Under the pieces are notes generated by a model. The model was given only the letters and a program-made list of their open reading frames with translations, ran no database searches and was not told the DNA's origin. A DNA stretch of 64,000 nt, taken from positions 15,576,501-15,640,500 of the forward strand of contig CM050449.1 of NCBI GenBank assembly GCA_027563935.2. Direction: 5' to 3'. The number at the start of each line of letters is the position of its first letter. Position 1 is the stretch's first letter. Shown here one piece after another: positions 21,413 to 36,168 of this stretch. The DNA comes from Costus lasius. Lineage: Eukaryota; Streptophyta; Magnoliopsida; Zingiberales; Costaceae. Position numbers and translations under genes: made by a program.

Positions 21413-24400
21413 ATGGAGTCGTCGGGGCCGCATCGATTTGACATCTTCGAGCTCTTCTCCACATACTCTGGTGAGTGGAAACACCTCTTTATGTCCCGCC
21501 GGTTGCTACCTCATTCTTGTATAGAGTTTAGGTTGGGGTTGCTGGTTTTTTTGCGTCGTAGCTGATAACATAGATTATTATTTTTTAGTTTCTTTGAGGA
21601 AAGATTTTGTTTTATGGTTCCTTAAGGGCGGAGCTGCGGAGTCTGCCTTTGGGTATTTTGTTTCTTTTGATGGCGAATCGGGTTTTTGTTGAAGAAACCG
21701 ACTTAAGCACTCGTGTTTTGTTTTGTTTTTTTGATTTTTTTTTTTTTTGAAGAGGATTCATGAAAAGACGAATTCGATTATACATTACAAAAAGTTGGTT
21801 GGTTGAGCTCCACGATTTTGTCATCAAATTTGATTTGGAAAGGAGTACATGCTCATGGACTGCAGTAAATCCACTTTAAGATTCTTTAAGTGAAATAAAT
21901 CGGCTTTAAGGTAGTCTAACGTAACGTTTTAAAGCATGATAAAGAGCATTGAATCTCAACTTTGATCATTTAAATTTTGCAATCTTTTTGTCACAATATT
22001 GTTCAAAAGGAAATTATACTTTTCCTAAGAAAGACGATATTATGCACTAATTTGATTATGTTTTTCTTTTTGTATATGGAACTATTTTTTACAAACTATT
22101 CTTATTCTCCTATAATGATTTTGTTCCATATTATTTCAATTTCTAAATTTTCAAAGCAAGGACCAATTGGATTCACCCATATGTTTGGTCGGCATTTGTA
22201 GAATTAAATATTTGAATATAGGCACGATTTTGGGCAATTATTTCTCAACAATGTCTCTTTCCACTAATTAGACCTTGCAATTTTCTGTGAAGATATTGTG
22301 TCGAGGAATCCTCTTTCAAGAGCCAAGGAATTAGTAACTATTCTATCAAAATCACTGGAGGATAGAGGGCAGAGAAGGTTTGTGTCTTTGTGATGTTTAA
22401 GATTTTGGATATCGCAATTGAGTTTCTATTTACTTTTCCTTTAATTTGATAAGCTGGGGATTTATATTTCATTTTTTACCTGTATGCATTTTTGTACTAA
22501 CTTGAATGTAATTATAAAATTCTGAAATAATTCATCAGTCTGATTTCAATGACAAGTTGTGAGATAGTTTTAAAATTCACTGCACTGGAAAGAAGACATT
22601 TCTGTACTAAGCTGATCACCTAGTAGCATGATTCATAGAACTTAAAGTTTTATTTTATGTTTTATTAATTTCTTTTTTTGTTCAAATTGCAGGTTTTTGA
22701 AGTTCTAGCTCATTTGTGTATATAATGTGATACTATATCACATACTTGGAACTCTGTATTAGAGTTTAGGGTTTATATAATTTAGGGATCCATAAATGTT
22801 GTAATTAGTATTAGAATATTAGAATGAGTCATTATCATATACTAGAGACTAGAGTACATGTTCTATATACACATAAACATACTGCCTACTACTCGTCGAC
22901 CTTCACCCTCTCATCACCCGCTCATCTATTCTTTCCTGCATGCACTTCTCCCTCCCTCTTCTCTACCTTCACCCATCCAACTACAGCACTTCTTCGTCCT
23001 TCCTCCTGCATGCCTTTCTCTCCATTCTTCTTTCCTGCAAGTAGTTGATTGTTGCTCATAACATTGGCCCTTACAAGTCACTCATAGCATTGGCTGCGCA
23101 TGCCACCCACAACAATTGCTTCCAACATTAGTTGTTGCAGGCAGCCAGTAGTCACTCCTAATAGTAGACAATCATAATAAACCAACAAATGGTTGTCATT
23201 TGTCATTTTTCTTTAGCTGGTCTTCTCTCATGTCTCTTCCTATGGTTAGGCTATGTGAGCCATCTTTTTAACCACAGAGATCTTATCATCACTTTTCTCT
23301 CACAGTCAAGATGAACTTCTCTATATCTTCATTGAATCTAAACTTTGTCGCACCTTAGGGAATTACCATCAAGTTTAATGGCAAAATTACCTTCTTTGCA
23401 CTTGAGATCCTCGGCAATATGAAATAAAAGGGTCCATCTCTTTTACATTGGGTTTCCTTGGAGGGAAAAGTGGAAGGAAAGGAAAATAAATAAAAAATTT
23501 TTCGTTTCCTTGGAGGGAAAAGATGAGGGAAAGGAAAAGTGGAGGGGAAGAAAAATCCTTTTTTCCCTCGTTTTGGCCTTCAAAAAACCGAAGGGAAAAA
23601 AAACAAGCTGCTCGCGTCTATACTATCACCATCGCCGTCCATGCCGCTCGCCCTTGCCATCCACCCCACCCTCACCATCCAGCCCACTTGCCCTTGCTGT
23701 CCAGCCAGCTTGCCCTCACCGTCCACATAGCTCACCCTCGCCATCTAGCCCATTCGCCCTCGCTGTCCCGCCCGTTCGCCCTCGCCATCCAGCTTACTCG
23801 TTGTCGCCCTCGCCGTCCAACCCACTCGTTGATGCCCACACCGCAAGCGCATGACTTGTCGACGTAGTACTTCAGATGTCAATCCCACAAGGACGAGTCG
23901 CAATTACCAATTGAAGTATAGTAATCAATAGCTAGACTAACTAAAAATGGTTTAGTAACAAGGAAACGAAACTAGCAAGGACAATGGTCCTAAATAGCAA
24001 ATCAGCAATCACGGGAAATGCAGTTTTGAGGAGATTCAGGATTTTGGGTTAATTTCTTGCGGGGTTACTATCTGAACTTAAACACAACAATGCAAGTTGA
24101 CCAATAAGAACTTACCCGAAAGTTCAGGTTACCCCTTTCGGCGGTGTAACCTGGTACTAACCTAGATCAATCTCCTACTTTCGTGGCTTATTGAACTAGG
24201 CTAGTCCAATGAACACAAGGGTAAACAATGTCCTCACGTAAGTTCGATCTACTTTCGTGGTAGAGCTATATGTGTCCAGTCTAGCAGATACAATGTCGTG
24301 ATTCACCTTTCAGTTTGTCTCACGATATCCTAAACATGCACAAACTTGGCCAAAGTAAATACAAGCTAACAATTCAGTCAAAACTGGATATACTAAAATA

Positions 24401-27400
24401 GTTTATTACGCAAACTATATCAAGAAACAAAGTTGAAATACAAGCATGAAACTACACCCAAAACCCTGAATTAGGGCTTAAGCGGCCATTATAAGGAGCT
24501 TAGCACAAAATCCTCAATTTAATTGTCCAAAGGCAAAACAAATAAAAGGAAAAGTGTTTTAGATGAGATGAACCAATTAGATCCACCGATTGGAGGAGTT
24601 TCGCCGGGAAATCTCATCGGAAAACACCTCTATGCGTTTGTCCGCCGCCTTTGTCGTCATTCGCCCCCTTGTGCCAATATCTGCCACCGATCGATGTTGT
24701 TCTTTGCTATTTTCTCTTCCCTTTTGTTCCTGGAAGCTGTCCCTTTGTCTTCCCCCTCAAATCAATTGGAAATTTGGTCGGATTCGCCCCGAAATAGCGA
24801 GGAATCACAATCGATAGACAATATCATAGGTGTGAACGGCTTCACTGTCGTGCCGTGATGTTTTCTGTAAGATTTCGATGAACATAATTACGGCCGTGAA
24901 GGTGTTCATGGTTCAACCATGAAGTCTTCTATGAAAAACTGGCTTCCTCTTCACGGCTATGAAGATGATTATGGCTGGGCTGTGAAATCTTATGTGAATT
25001 TTTGGTCTTTAGGATTACGGGCATGAGGACATTCACGGGTGAGCCGTGAAGTCTACGGCCTTCTGTGGATTTCGGGCTTGATGCCTTCACAGCCCAGCCA
25101 TGATCATCTTCACAGCCGTGAAGACGTTCACGGTCCGACTGTGAAGTCTTATGTGAAAACTGGCTTCCTCTTCACGGCTGTGAAGATGCTCATATCTGGG
25201 CTGTGAAGTCTTTTGTGAATTTTTGGTCTTCAGGATTACGAGAGTGAAGACATTCCCGGGCGAGCTGTGAAGTCTTCTGTGGATTTCAGGCTCGATGATC
25301 ACGGGCATGAAGATGTTCATGGTTGAGTCGTGATCAAGGTTGTCAGGATCAAGTGCCTACATAGGATCAGTAAAGGCTCCGCAGGATCGGAATGTAGGAT
25401 TGTAAGATCCTACCAAAAGAAAATTATTTTTTTAAAAAAATAAATTTATATATTTATATATTAAGATAACATGCATTTTACAAGTAATAAGAAGGCTAAC
25501 ATTCACTCATGAGAGAGAGTGAGAGATAACCAAGCAATCAATAAAGGAAGAAGACAACAAAATGTCTAAAACAGATAATTAACATTTCAAGTTGTGTTCT
25601 TTTAGCAAAATAAGAGCTCAAAATAATAATATTATTATATCTTCAAGAACTACAGGAACTGACAACTTCTTTCAAGAAGCAGGAAACAAAGATTACGCGT
25701 CTGAGCAAGCAAACTATAATAGCCTAGTCGAGATAAAAACGAGAACATCGACGCGATCCAAGGCGGATCGATGGAAGAAGTCACCCGAGAGGCGTAGATC
25801 GAGGCGGCGGGATTGAGAACCTCACCTTGGATCAGATCGAACATGGGCAGGTTCCCTCCTCCCTCTGCGATTGGGTAGCAGTGATGGCGGCGGTGAACAG
25901 CAAAGGACCAAGCGCTTGTGGTGGCGGCGAACAGCAAGGGAGTGCACGAGAGCTAATGGTGGCGACAAACAACAAAGGAACGAGAGCTAGCCGGAGTGCT
26001 TGTGGTGGTGGCGAGAAGTGAAGAAGTCGCCGGGGGCAGCAGAGAAAGTAACGAGAGAAGATGCTTGAATCGGGAGCAAAAGGAGAGCTTGCGGCGTGAG
26101 CGTGATTAGGGTTCAAAAAGTCGCCTGGAGCAGTGGGATCGGCCGATCCTAGCCGTTCCTACGTTCTGGAATGGCAATCCTACCGTTCCTACCTCAAATT
26201 CGATCTAGCATCCTATCCAGCACGCAGAGACTGATCTAGGTCATAGTTCGATCCTATGATTTGGAACGTGTTTTTGATAACCTTGGCCATGATCATCTTC
26301 AGTGACAAAACTTTTGTTAAGGTCTCCTCTAGGAACATCACGATCATGATGATAATCATGACCAGACAGTGAAGTCGTCGTCCATTAGTCATCATGGCCG
26401 TGAACATAATTATGGCCAGGCCATGATGTTCATAAAAAGCTTTTTTTAGTCCAAATTTGCTGTGTTGGCTTGTCTTTTCGTCCTGAATTACCCGGTAGTC
26501 TTAGAATCATCAAATATGCTCTAGAAATGAGTGATTTTACCTGAAAATACACAAAAATAAGGAAAAGTGAAGATTCCGAACAAAACAATTAAATAAGCCT
26601 GAATTTGATATAAAAGTAATTATGACTTGTTTCGAGATAAAATCATATCATAAAACACTACCAAATTACAAGTCATCACTCGCCTGTCACCCTCCAGCCC
26701 GCTCACCGTCACCCTTAGCCTACTTGCCCATCGCCCTCCAGCCCACTCGCTATCGCCTTGGCCCTCAGCCCGATTGCCATCACCACCTCCTCTGTTGCTA
26801 TGGGGAAGGAATTTTTAGTCACGGGAGTTTCACGTGATCAAGTTTCCCTCCCCTTTCATTTTTCCTCCACCTTTTGTTTTCTTTTCCACCTTGTTTTCTT
26901 TCCCTGCAAGGAAGCGATCATTCTGACATTCATTGAGTGTTCTTAAGATAACAATAAGACTTCTCATGGTCAAGTTTCTTTCCTACTTAAATAATGATTA
27001 CAATGTTGCTTGCATCCAACCCTTGGTTGGTGCTATTGTGTTTGATTATAGGACACTTTGTCCCAGCTTCTTCAAATTGCTGCACCAACCTTGACATCTA
27101 TAGTTTTTTATGCTTCTGCATTGGCTTTTACTGGTTGATCTAGATCCATTTCACATGTTGCTCGTTCTTCTCATGGCCATGGTTATGACTATGATTTATT
27201 TCTCTTTGTTCTCAGGCACTCAAGTCATCCTCTTGAGAATTGTTGTGAATAAGCTAGTCAACTCGTATAATTCTTTGACTCTACATCCTAAATAGCTCTA
27301 ACAAGTTTACTAAGGTGTAGGATCAATTTTTTTAATAAACTCTCAAGTACACCTATGTGAGTTTACCATAGTGACTAATTCAATAACATATATGATATAT

Positions 27401-30400
27401 ACAATGCTTCATCATCTCTTGTGCATAATTGTTATAGTTCCGACTCTTGCCGAATTTGTCTTTCACTCTCTACTCTCTTCATATTAATATTGTCATTAGT
27501 CCCTTTACTATTCTCAAAACCAATAAAATAGTGTTTCTCAATTTTTATTTATTAGGTCATATTCTTACTAATGGATTATTCCATTTCTTGGGAATTAATA
27601 TGTTGATCTTGTTTCGTGAATACTTCGACAATCACTATTTGTTAATTTTTGGTCTGCATCAAGGTTTTCAATCTTGACTTTTACCAACGCATCAATTTAA
27701 CGTCAATATTATTTGTCTGTATGATATGATTGCTATCAACACATTTGTGTCACAGGACATCAATCCTAGTACACTTGGTAGTTGGTACATGTTGGTGGAC
27801 CGGGTAATACTAGGAGCATCATCCCGTATTGATTAGTACCTACTATTTCTTTATTTGGCTGTGAAATTTGTATGAAATATAATTTTTTAGAAAATAGTAG
27901 GATCCTACAATCACATGTGCTAAGCTTGCCATCTGAGTTCATGGACTCTAACAAATGTGGGGTAAGAGAATTAGTAAAGAAATCAACAAGTTGATTAATT
28001 GATGCAGTTAAAGGGGGTACAAATTATTTTTAACAAAGTGATAATCCATTCCATTGTGTTTTATCCTTTTATGAAAAAAATGAATTACTTCAAATGTATA
28101 TAGCCATTTGGTTAACACAATGCATGGTTATTAGCTCTTTTAAGTGAAACCAAAGTTATTTAAGTATGAATCCACATCATCTCAAGGCTGTGTATCAGTT
28201 GGTCTTTTCTCAAACTTTTCCTGAATCACACTACTTATAAGTTAAAATTGCTTCACGATCTCGTTTATCAACAATATGCTTCTTTACCACAAAAAACTTT
28301 TCCTCTTCCCAGTATACATGCAAGCAGTGCCAGTCTTCCAATATGTTTTTGTAGATTCATAACCTTCATCCCATAAGACATTTTACTTAGATTATCATCT
28401 AGATCGCTTGGCCAGCCCAGATTTAGATCATCATCTTTGAAAAAATTAGCTATGCCACCATCATTCCCTTTAGAGAGTTCACCACATTCAGTACTCACCA
28501 CATCTATTGTTGAAAAAATCTTATCAACAATAGGAGTATGCTCAATTACTTCTTGTTTGCTGACCTCCTTCTATTTGCCGTCAAGTTTCTTCTCTTCATA
28601 GTAGCTTTCATTAAGGACCGTAATTGCAGAAAATTTACTAAATCTTTGTATCATCTCTTGCTTCAACCCTTCCCAAAAAAGTTTAGAAATATACTGTTTT
28701 AACCCTCGAAACCAATGGCTTGCTTACCCCTCCATGCGAACAAACGTCATAGGAATTTTATAGTTGTTTGGTGTACCTTGAATGTCGAAATATTGTTCAG
28801 CTTGTGCAATCCATCCTACTGGATTAGTTCCATCAAACCCTTATAATTTCACACCATTATGAATCCACCATCTATCCTCCATGTTACTTTGGCTCTGTAA
28901 TGTAGTCTTCAGGACCTCACTTGAGGTTGGATATGTCTGCTCATTGACAATTACATCCTCATTTTCTTCTCCCTAACCAACTCTCTCAGCATTGCTCTCA
29001 TCTCATATAAAATGTCAAGATGATAATTCATCTCCACATAACGTTGAACAACCTCACTTCTCGTTATCTTCTCTTCTAACTCCTGCCCCTCTCTAAGTTA
29101 CCACCATGTGTTACAGTTAGTATGGGTCTTTATTATATGTTTTATTTTGCTTAAAGACTCTCTCTCTTAATGAGTAAATTATGAGAACTATTTCTTTCCA
29201 TTCAACCTATTTGCAGAAGAAAGTTATATGAGATAGGCAGATGTCAAGCGCACCTGTGACCTGCCCCTTTGACATTAAACTTGATATCCTATGTGGACAT
29301 TTTGTTGCTCATATGGGTATACTGTTAGTATGATATATTCTATCAAATGCTTGACACTTGGCATCTATGATTAGAACCTATAAGCACTATAATTTAGGAA
29401 CTTGCTGCTGGACATGGAGACCTACTATTCTCTTTTTTAATGAACATACTGTAGAAGAAATAGTTATGCAGTCACACGTACCTTTTGCAAAATAAACTAT
29501 TGTACAGTAACAGTAGCTATTGCATTAATCTTTTTCTAATCTATTTCATTTCCTTGATTCAGGGATGTGATATTCAATGATATCTACAAGCTTATGTCTT
29601 GCCTGGATTTGTCAGTGAGTATATAAAAAATATATATGCTTTTCATATGACATCCTGTTTGCCATTCCTATCACTGATGATTGGTTATGATTCTGTAGAT
29701 AGATTCTTCTCAATTCAGTTTCTTTTATGATTTTGTCTTCTTCATTTGCCGTGAAAATGGGCAGAAGAACATTAGTAAGATCCCCTTACAAACTGTTTCA
29801 AACATCTACATTCTGTTTTATATTGAGAAACTTGATTGTTTTCTGTATATTCTCAGCTGTAAATAGGGCCATAGCAGGATGGCGGCTAGTGTTGAATGGA
29901 AGGTTTCGTTTACTCGAACAATGGTGTAATTTTGTTGAGGTGAGGTGTGTAGTATTTATGTTCACAACTTATCTCTTGTATGGAAATGACTATTAAAAAA
30001 AATAAAATTGACCTTTTTGTTGGCATCTGAGATGAAAATGATTGAACATGTCGTTTCCTTTAATTTAATTCCCGTCCTCACGTCCACTTATTCACATGCC
30101 TTCAGTTTTATTTTTTATTTGGCAGTTTTCTTGTGCATGAATTTTCTAGCACTTGGATAAGTTTAAAAATACTCTTCTTCTAATGAGTGTTAGTTTTGAA
30201 TCTTTTGATTACAATATAAACCATAAGCAACCCTTAACATCAAATATGGTAGTAACTAAGGAACTATAGTTGATTATAGTGAGTGAGGAGAATTCATAGT
30301 TTCAATTAAAATAAAGTTATTAGTGGAAATTTATTTTTTTTTAAACATGGTGCTTAGAATTTTTGTACAGCAAGAAACAAAAAGCATTCGAGTAATACTG

Positions 30401-33400
30401 ATGTAGTGGTATAGTAAATCTGAAAGTTATTTGTTGGAGAAAAGAAATGTAGTTTTGTGGATCCTTGTTAGACCAAATAATAACTGAGACGAAATGAAAA
30501 GCAATACCTAGCAAAAAAAATTCATTTTGGCACTAAATGGATATATAAGGAGAATCACACGAACTTTGTAATCTAGATACATGAAGAAACATAGTTATTT
30601 ATTGTTTGCATATTAAGCCTGATAGGCATTAGACAATCTTTAAACAAATGCAATATTGCCTATATAAAATGAGAAAAAGAGAAAAAATAGGTTAGATATA
30701 AGAATTTTTTTAAAAAAGTATATAGAAGTATGATATCTTATGCTTCATGTGAAAATTTAAACTAGTTTATTTACATAAATAGTTTTTTTTGCCATATACC
30801 GTTACATATAAATAAGGAACTTGATAATAGAAAATTGTAGCACATCTTACATTACTACAGTTATGAGTATATAAAATATGTATATTTGGAACTATATATC
30901 TAAGTGGAAATAAGAAATATTTTTTAAGTTGAGATTCTAATGCAAATTTAAGATATAAAATGGAAGTGTATACAATATCATTTTTTAGTACTTCAAAGAT
31001 AGCAGTTTGTTGATTATACGAGGGCATGGAGGATATGTCAGATTGAAATGTTTTCTTTGTCATATTAATTGTTGGCTGAACAGATTTCTTGAGTGATCCT
31101 AAGTAATTTTCTTTGAGTGATCTCAGAAGCACCAACGACATAATATATCTGAAGATACTTGGCAACAACTCCTGGCCTTCAGCCGCTGTGTGAATGAAGA
31201 TCTTGAAGGCTATGACCCAAAAGGTAATTTCCCCTCTTATTGTAGGTATGACACTGATTTTGGCAAGATTGTTATGCAATATGTTTAATTACAGTATATA
31301 GTTTAGGTCACTTCTTGCTACTTTAATTTTTTAAGATAAGTGATCACGCAAGAAAACAATATGGTCGCAAAAAGTTTGGAGTTTGTGTTACGCCCCGAGA
31401 GCCATCCAGGCCCACATCCGGAAATCTGCCCTCAGGATGCAACAATTAGTGGTATCAGAGCCTAGGTTTTAGTCTAGGATTGGACCTAGGAACTTAGAAT
31501 AAAATTTTAGGATTTAGGATGCGTATTAGTGGTAACAATACATGTTTCTGATAACATATGATTTTCAAATAAATATGATAACTCATTGTTATGTTACAGA
31601 AAGCCGCCTAGAGGTTCTCGGTTGGGTCTCATGGCTGGTCTGGCTTGTGACGCAATGAGCCTGCCTCTTAACTCGAAGCAGAGGGGTACTAGATCTGATG
31701 GTGATGGAGGGGAAAACCCTTCATGGTAGTTCGACGTGATCGAGACGATGAGCTAAGTGAGGTTGGAAGTAGGCGGCATATCTAAGAACCACCGCGACAA
31801 CGAATTGTTGAAACTCTTCAGTTGTACGGATGGAAATAGCAATGTGCTTTAGAACCATGGGAGAACGTAGATTTGGGGTCTTTTCTGGGCAACGTCACCC
31901 ATGGGAAGCAACGCCCTGGTTGTAGAGTGTGACTAACACTATAAATCTATTGTAATGCCCTGCTGAACAAAGAGTTACGTTAGCAGTGTACTTTCTTGCA
32001 GATGATACAAAGGATTGATTTGACGCACTAGAGCAAACTCTGGGTGATGTTAGATATAATTGGGATATCTTTCATCAAGCGTTCAACTCAGAATACTATC
32101 CGCAAACTTTTCATGAGACTCTGTGCCATGAGTTCATAACTCTGGAACAAAATGGACGTCCAGTGGATCAAAACTTGGTAGGTTTTCAGCCTTTGGCTAA
32201 GATGTTTCTAGATATGGTGTCTACGGTGGTTGAATGCTTGAAACATTTTATTTGTGAGCTGGATCCTCACATTCAGCAAGGAACTAAACCACTACCTCCA
32301 AGAGAATTTTGAAGTTGTTATTACTATAGCTTGCTGAGTAAAAAAAATGTGAGACGGTTATCGATGAGACACGCCGACGTAAAGCACCAGCCCAGAGCCG
32401 TTCTAGGGAGTACGGGTTATCTGCTAGCAAGAGTCTGCCTATACAGAGGACTAGCTCCCGATCGATCATAAAAGAAGGAAATCTTGGGCCTCATAGTCCA
32501 TATCTATGAGGGCTTTTCAATCGCCACCACCTGAGTGTTGGGTCGTTACTAGACTCCAGAGCGTGTGGGGAGATTAGTCACATCTCTCGGATTGCCCACT
32601 CAACTACATTCAGTGCCATTATTGTCGGGTCATTATAAGAAGAAATGACAACGTAAGTGAAAACAATCTTAGATTACTCCTGGTTCACAAAGGTTTGCAT
32701 AACCTTCTAGACGAGGACAGACTAAACCTCCTCGCCCTGGTTATAGATCACCGCTTCCATAGGGCAGGCAAGCACAAGTTCCCATGACTAGCTAGGCATA
32801 TGCTTTATCCGAGTACGATGCACACCGCGTGATCGGCTTCCTCCGGTTGAGGTATAATTTTAGTTTATGATATCCCCTCATGTTTATTAATTGATATATT
32901 CACACTCATTTATTTCTTACTTGTTTGTAAAGAAATTGGGATTAGGGCATACTCTATCCCATTATGATATGATGGTGTCTGTATCATCTGGCGGTGTGCT
33001 ACAGTCATACCTGGAGATATAACAATGCCCCTTGAGTTTTGGTGATTAGGTTATCTACTCGGATTTTATGTTACTGGATTTCACAGATTTCGAGATTATA
33101 CTAGGTATGAACTGGCTTTCTACCAATCGCGTAGTGGTGGATTGCTATAATTGCACAGTTGTGTTCGGACTTCATGGGTCAATTGTGTACACATTCACTG
33201 GAGTATCTGGGCAAATTGCTCCTATAATCTCTGCAGTTTAAGCAAAAAGGTTGATTAATGGGTGATGTCAAGGGTATTTCATGTCTATTGTGGATGTAGG
33301 GAATAATCCCCAATTCCTATTGAAGGCGAGCTGATTGTTAGAAAATTAGGGGTACACCATTTATTTTAAGTGTCTAAATATTCTAGAAAAATAGCTAAGT

Positions 33401-36116
33401 GCAAATTTGGATCTTATGATGTTGTACCCCCAAATTGGTTAACCATAGTCATTAATGCTGGTTTGATCTCAAAATTGTTTGCCTCGACATCTAAGCAAAC
33501 GATGCTAGAATTAAAGCATTGTACATTATGTACTGCAAAATCCCTGAGTAATTGCTTAGTGTCCATCGTTTCTTCCATATAGGTTTCTCGATTCATAAAT
33601 TATAGTTTTCTCCGAAGGTGAAAAGTGCGCTCGATATCTAGGTCTTTGGGTAAAAGTGTGTTTGTATTAGCATTAGGAATTGTTCCATGACGATAACACT
33701 CGTTAAATCCTTTATTTTTGAGCGATATTATCTGTATTTGCATGGAAAATCAAGAAAAGTAAAGATTTTATATATATGAGAAAAACATTATAAAATTCTA
33801 TAATTAAGCTCAAATAAGCAAGTAAAATATAGTAGAAAATACTATGTAAATGCAACTAATCAGGGTTCAATGGGAATTAGGGATTGTTTCCCCATATCCA
33901 CAATAGACGTGAAATACCCTTAACATCCACCATTGATCAACCGTTTTGTTTGAAGTACGGAGATTATAGGAGCAATTTGCCTAGTGTACACGATTTACCC
34001 ATGAAGTCCGAATACAACTGTGCAATTATAGTAATCCACCACTATACAATTGGTAAAAAACTAGCTCATACCTTGTATCATATTGAAATATAGAAATCTA
34101 GTAACATCATATCCAAGTAGATAACCAGATTACCAAAACTCAAGAGGCATTGTTGTATCTCCAGGTATGACTATAGCATACCGCCAGATGGTACATACAT
34201 TGTCATGTCATACTGAGATAGAGTAGGCTCTAATCTTAATTTCTTTACGAATGAGTAAGAAATAAACAATTGTGAGCTACTAGTATTAATTAATAAACAT
34301 GTGGGGACATCATAAACTGAAATGATACCTCTCAAGACAGAGCTGGTCACGCACTGTGCATCCTGCTCGGATAAAGTATACGCTTGGCCAGTCATAGGAA
34401 CTTGCGCTTGTCTGCCCTGTGGAGGCGATGATCTATAACGAGGGCAAGGAGGTCGAGTCTGTCCTCATCTAGAAGGTTGTGCGGACCTATGTGAACCAGG
34501 CGCAATCTAAAGTTGTTTTCCCTTACATTGATAGTTCTTTACATTGATAGTTCTTATAATGACCCATCTCCTAACAATAATGGCACTAATCATAGTTGAG
34601 TGGGCAATCCCGAGAGATGTGACCAATCTCCTCACACTGATAACACACTCTGGAGGCTGGTAACGACCCAACACTCGGCAGTGGCGATTGAATAGTCCTC
34701 ATAGATATGGACCTTTTGGCCCAAGATTTCTTTCCTTTCTGAATTGATCGGGAGCTAATCCTTTGCATAGGCGGGTCATAGTAACGACAGCTTCAAAATT
34801 CTCTAGATGTACTAGGTTAGTTCCTCGCTAAATGTGAGAATCCAACCCACGAATAAAATATTCCGAGCATGCAACCACCATAGGCACCATGTTTGGAAAC
34901 ATCTTGGCTAAATACTGAAAATCTACCAAGTATTGATCTACTGGATGCCCTTCTAGAGTCATGAACTCATGGTATAGAGTCTCACTAAAAGTTTGCGAAA
35001 AGTACTCCATGTTGAACGCTTGACAAAAGATATCCCAATCATATCTGGCATCACCCAGAGTTTGTTTTAGCGCGTCAAACCAATCCTTTGCATCCTTTGT
35101 AAGAAAGTATGTTGCTAATATAACTCTTTGTTCAGCAGGGCATTGTAATAGATTTAGAGTGTCAGTTACACTCTGCAGCCAGCGTGTTGATTCTCATGAG
35201 TTAGGTTGCCCAGAAAAACCCCAAACCTGTGTTCTCCCATGGTTATAAAGCGCGTTGCTATCTCTATTCACACAGCTAGAAGAGTTTCATCGACTTGTTG
35301 CCGTGGCGCTTCTTGGACATGCCGCCTACTCCTGACCTTAGCTTGTTGTCTCGATCATGTCAAGCCACGAAAAGATTTTTCCCCTCCATCATAACTAGAT
35401 CTTGTACCTCTTCACATCCAGTTAAGAAGCAGGCTCATTGCATCATGAGCCAAACTAGCCATGTGACCCAAGCGAGAATCTCTTGTTCTAGGCGGCATTC
35501 TGTAACATAACAGTGAGTTATCACATTTATTTGAAAATCATATATTATATAAACATGTATTGTTACCACTAATGCGCATCATAAATTCAAAAATTTCATC
35601 CTAAGTGCCTAGGTCCAATCCTAGACTCTAACATAAGCTTTGATACCACTAATTGTTGCATCCTGAGGGTGGGTTTCCAGATTTGGGCCCGAGTGACTCT
35701 CGGGGCATAACAATTTGAATCTAGGTTGCCCTCTATTTTCCCATGCATTCAGTTTAGTTGTCCCTCTTTTCTCTATTTTGTGTTTATTTTTTAGTTAAGT
35801 GCTTACTCAATAAAATCATATTGCTAACTTGCTACATTGTTGAGAAAAACTAATATTTTTGTTTATTCTTCTAGGTGCTTGGCCCGTTCTCATTGATGAT
35901 TTTGTAGAGCATATGTACAGGTTTGTCTACCTTGTAAATGACCAGCGTTGATGATTTCATGTTTTTGTCTTAGTAATGTTTTCTTAGCCATTGTTAGAAT
36001 GCATTTGAATCAGGAAATTACATTCATAAGGTTTTCGACATCCTTAATCACTGAATTGTGCTAGACAAGATTTTTTTAATATTTTTTTCTGATTTAGAGG
36101 GAGATGAATTTTTTCA

Positions 36117-36168
<52 letters not shown>

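Larger units (their letters stand above)
23860..26680. mobile_element. Nested insertion within the minisatellite
   Basis: Sequence lying between the two minisatellite halves. Its left edge (tgacttgtcgacgtag) and right edge (aattacaagtcatcac) share an inverted TGACTTGT/ACAAGTCA. The left part contains 'cttcagatgtcaatcccacaa', a phrase I associate with plant LTR-element untranslated regions. It holds a 225-bp tandem repeat and a further inserted element. No transposase or pol motif seen; class unresolved. Confidence 0.45.
31386..35712. mobile_element. Palindromic gypsy-derived element with LTR-like inverted ends
   Basis: A 4,327-bp unit in DCN1-like intron 6. The left arm (31386 to about 33325, plus) and right arm (about 33862 to 35712, minus) are head-to-head copies of one sequence, about 80-85% identical by eye. 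Each begins with a 59-bp module TGTTAYGCCCCGAGAG...GATGCAACA (TG..CA ends), then a TGGTATCAGAGCC-type primer site, then decayed gag and protease. The whole is flanked by gtttg (31381-31385) and atttg (35713-35717), a 4-of-5 match, implying insertion as one palindromic unit. The 0.5-kb centre carries a fragment of a different gypsy gag. Confidence 0.8.

Noticed and set aside
24523..24858. 111-codon plus ORF in DCN1-like intron 2
   Set aside because: No similarity recognised, within a nested transposon; treated as chance.
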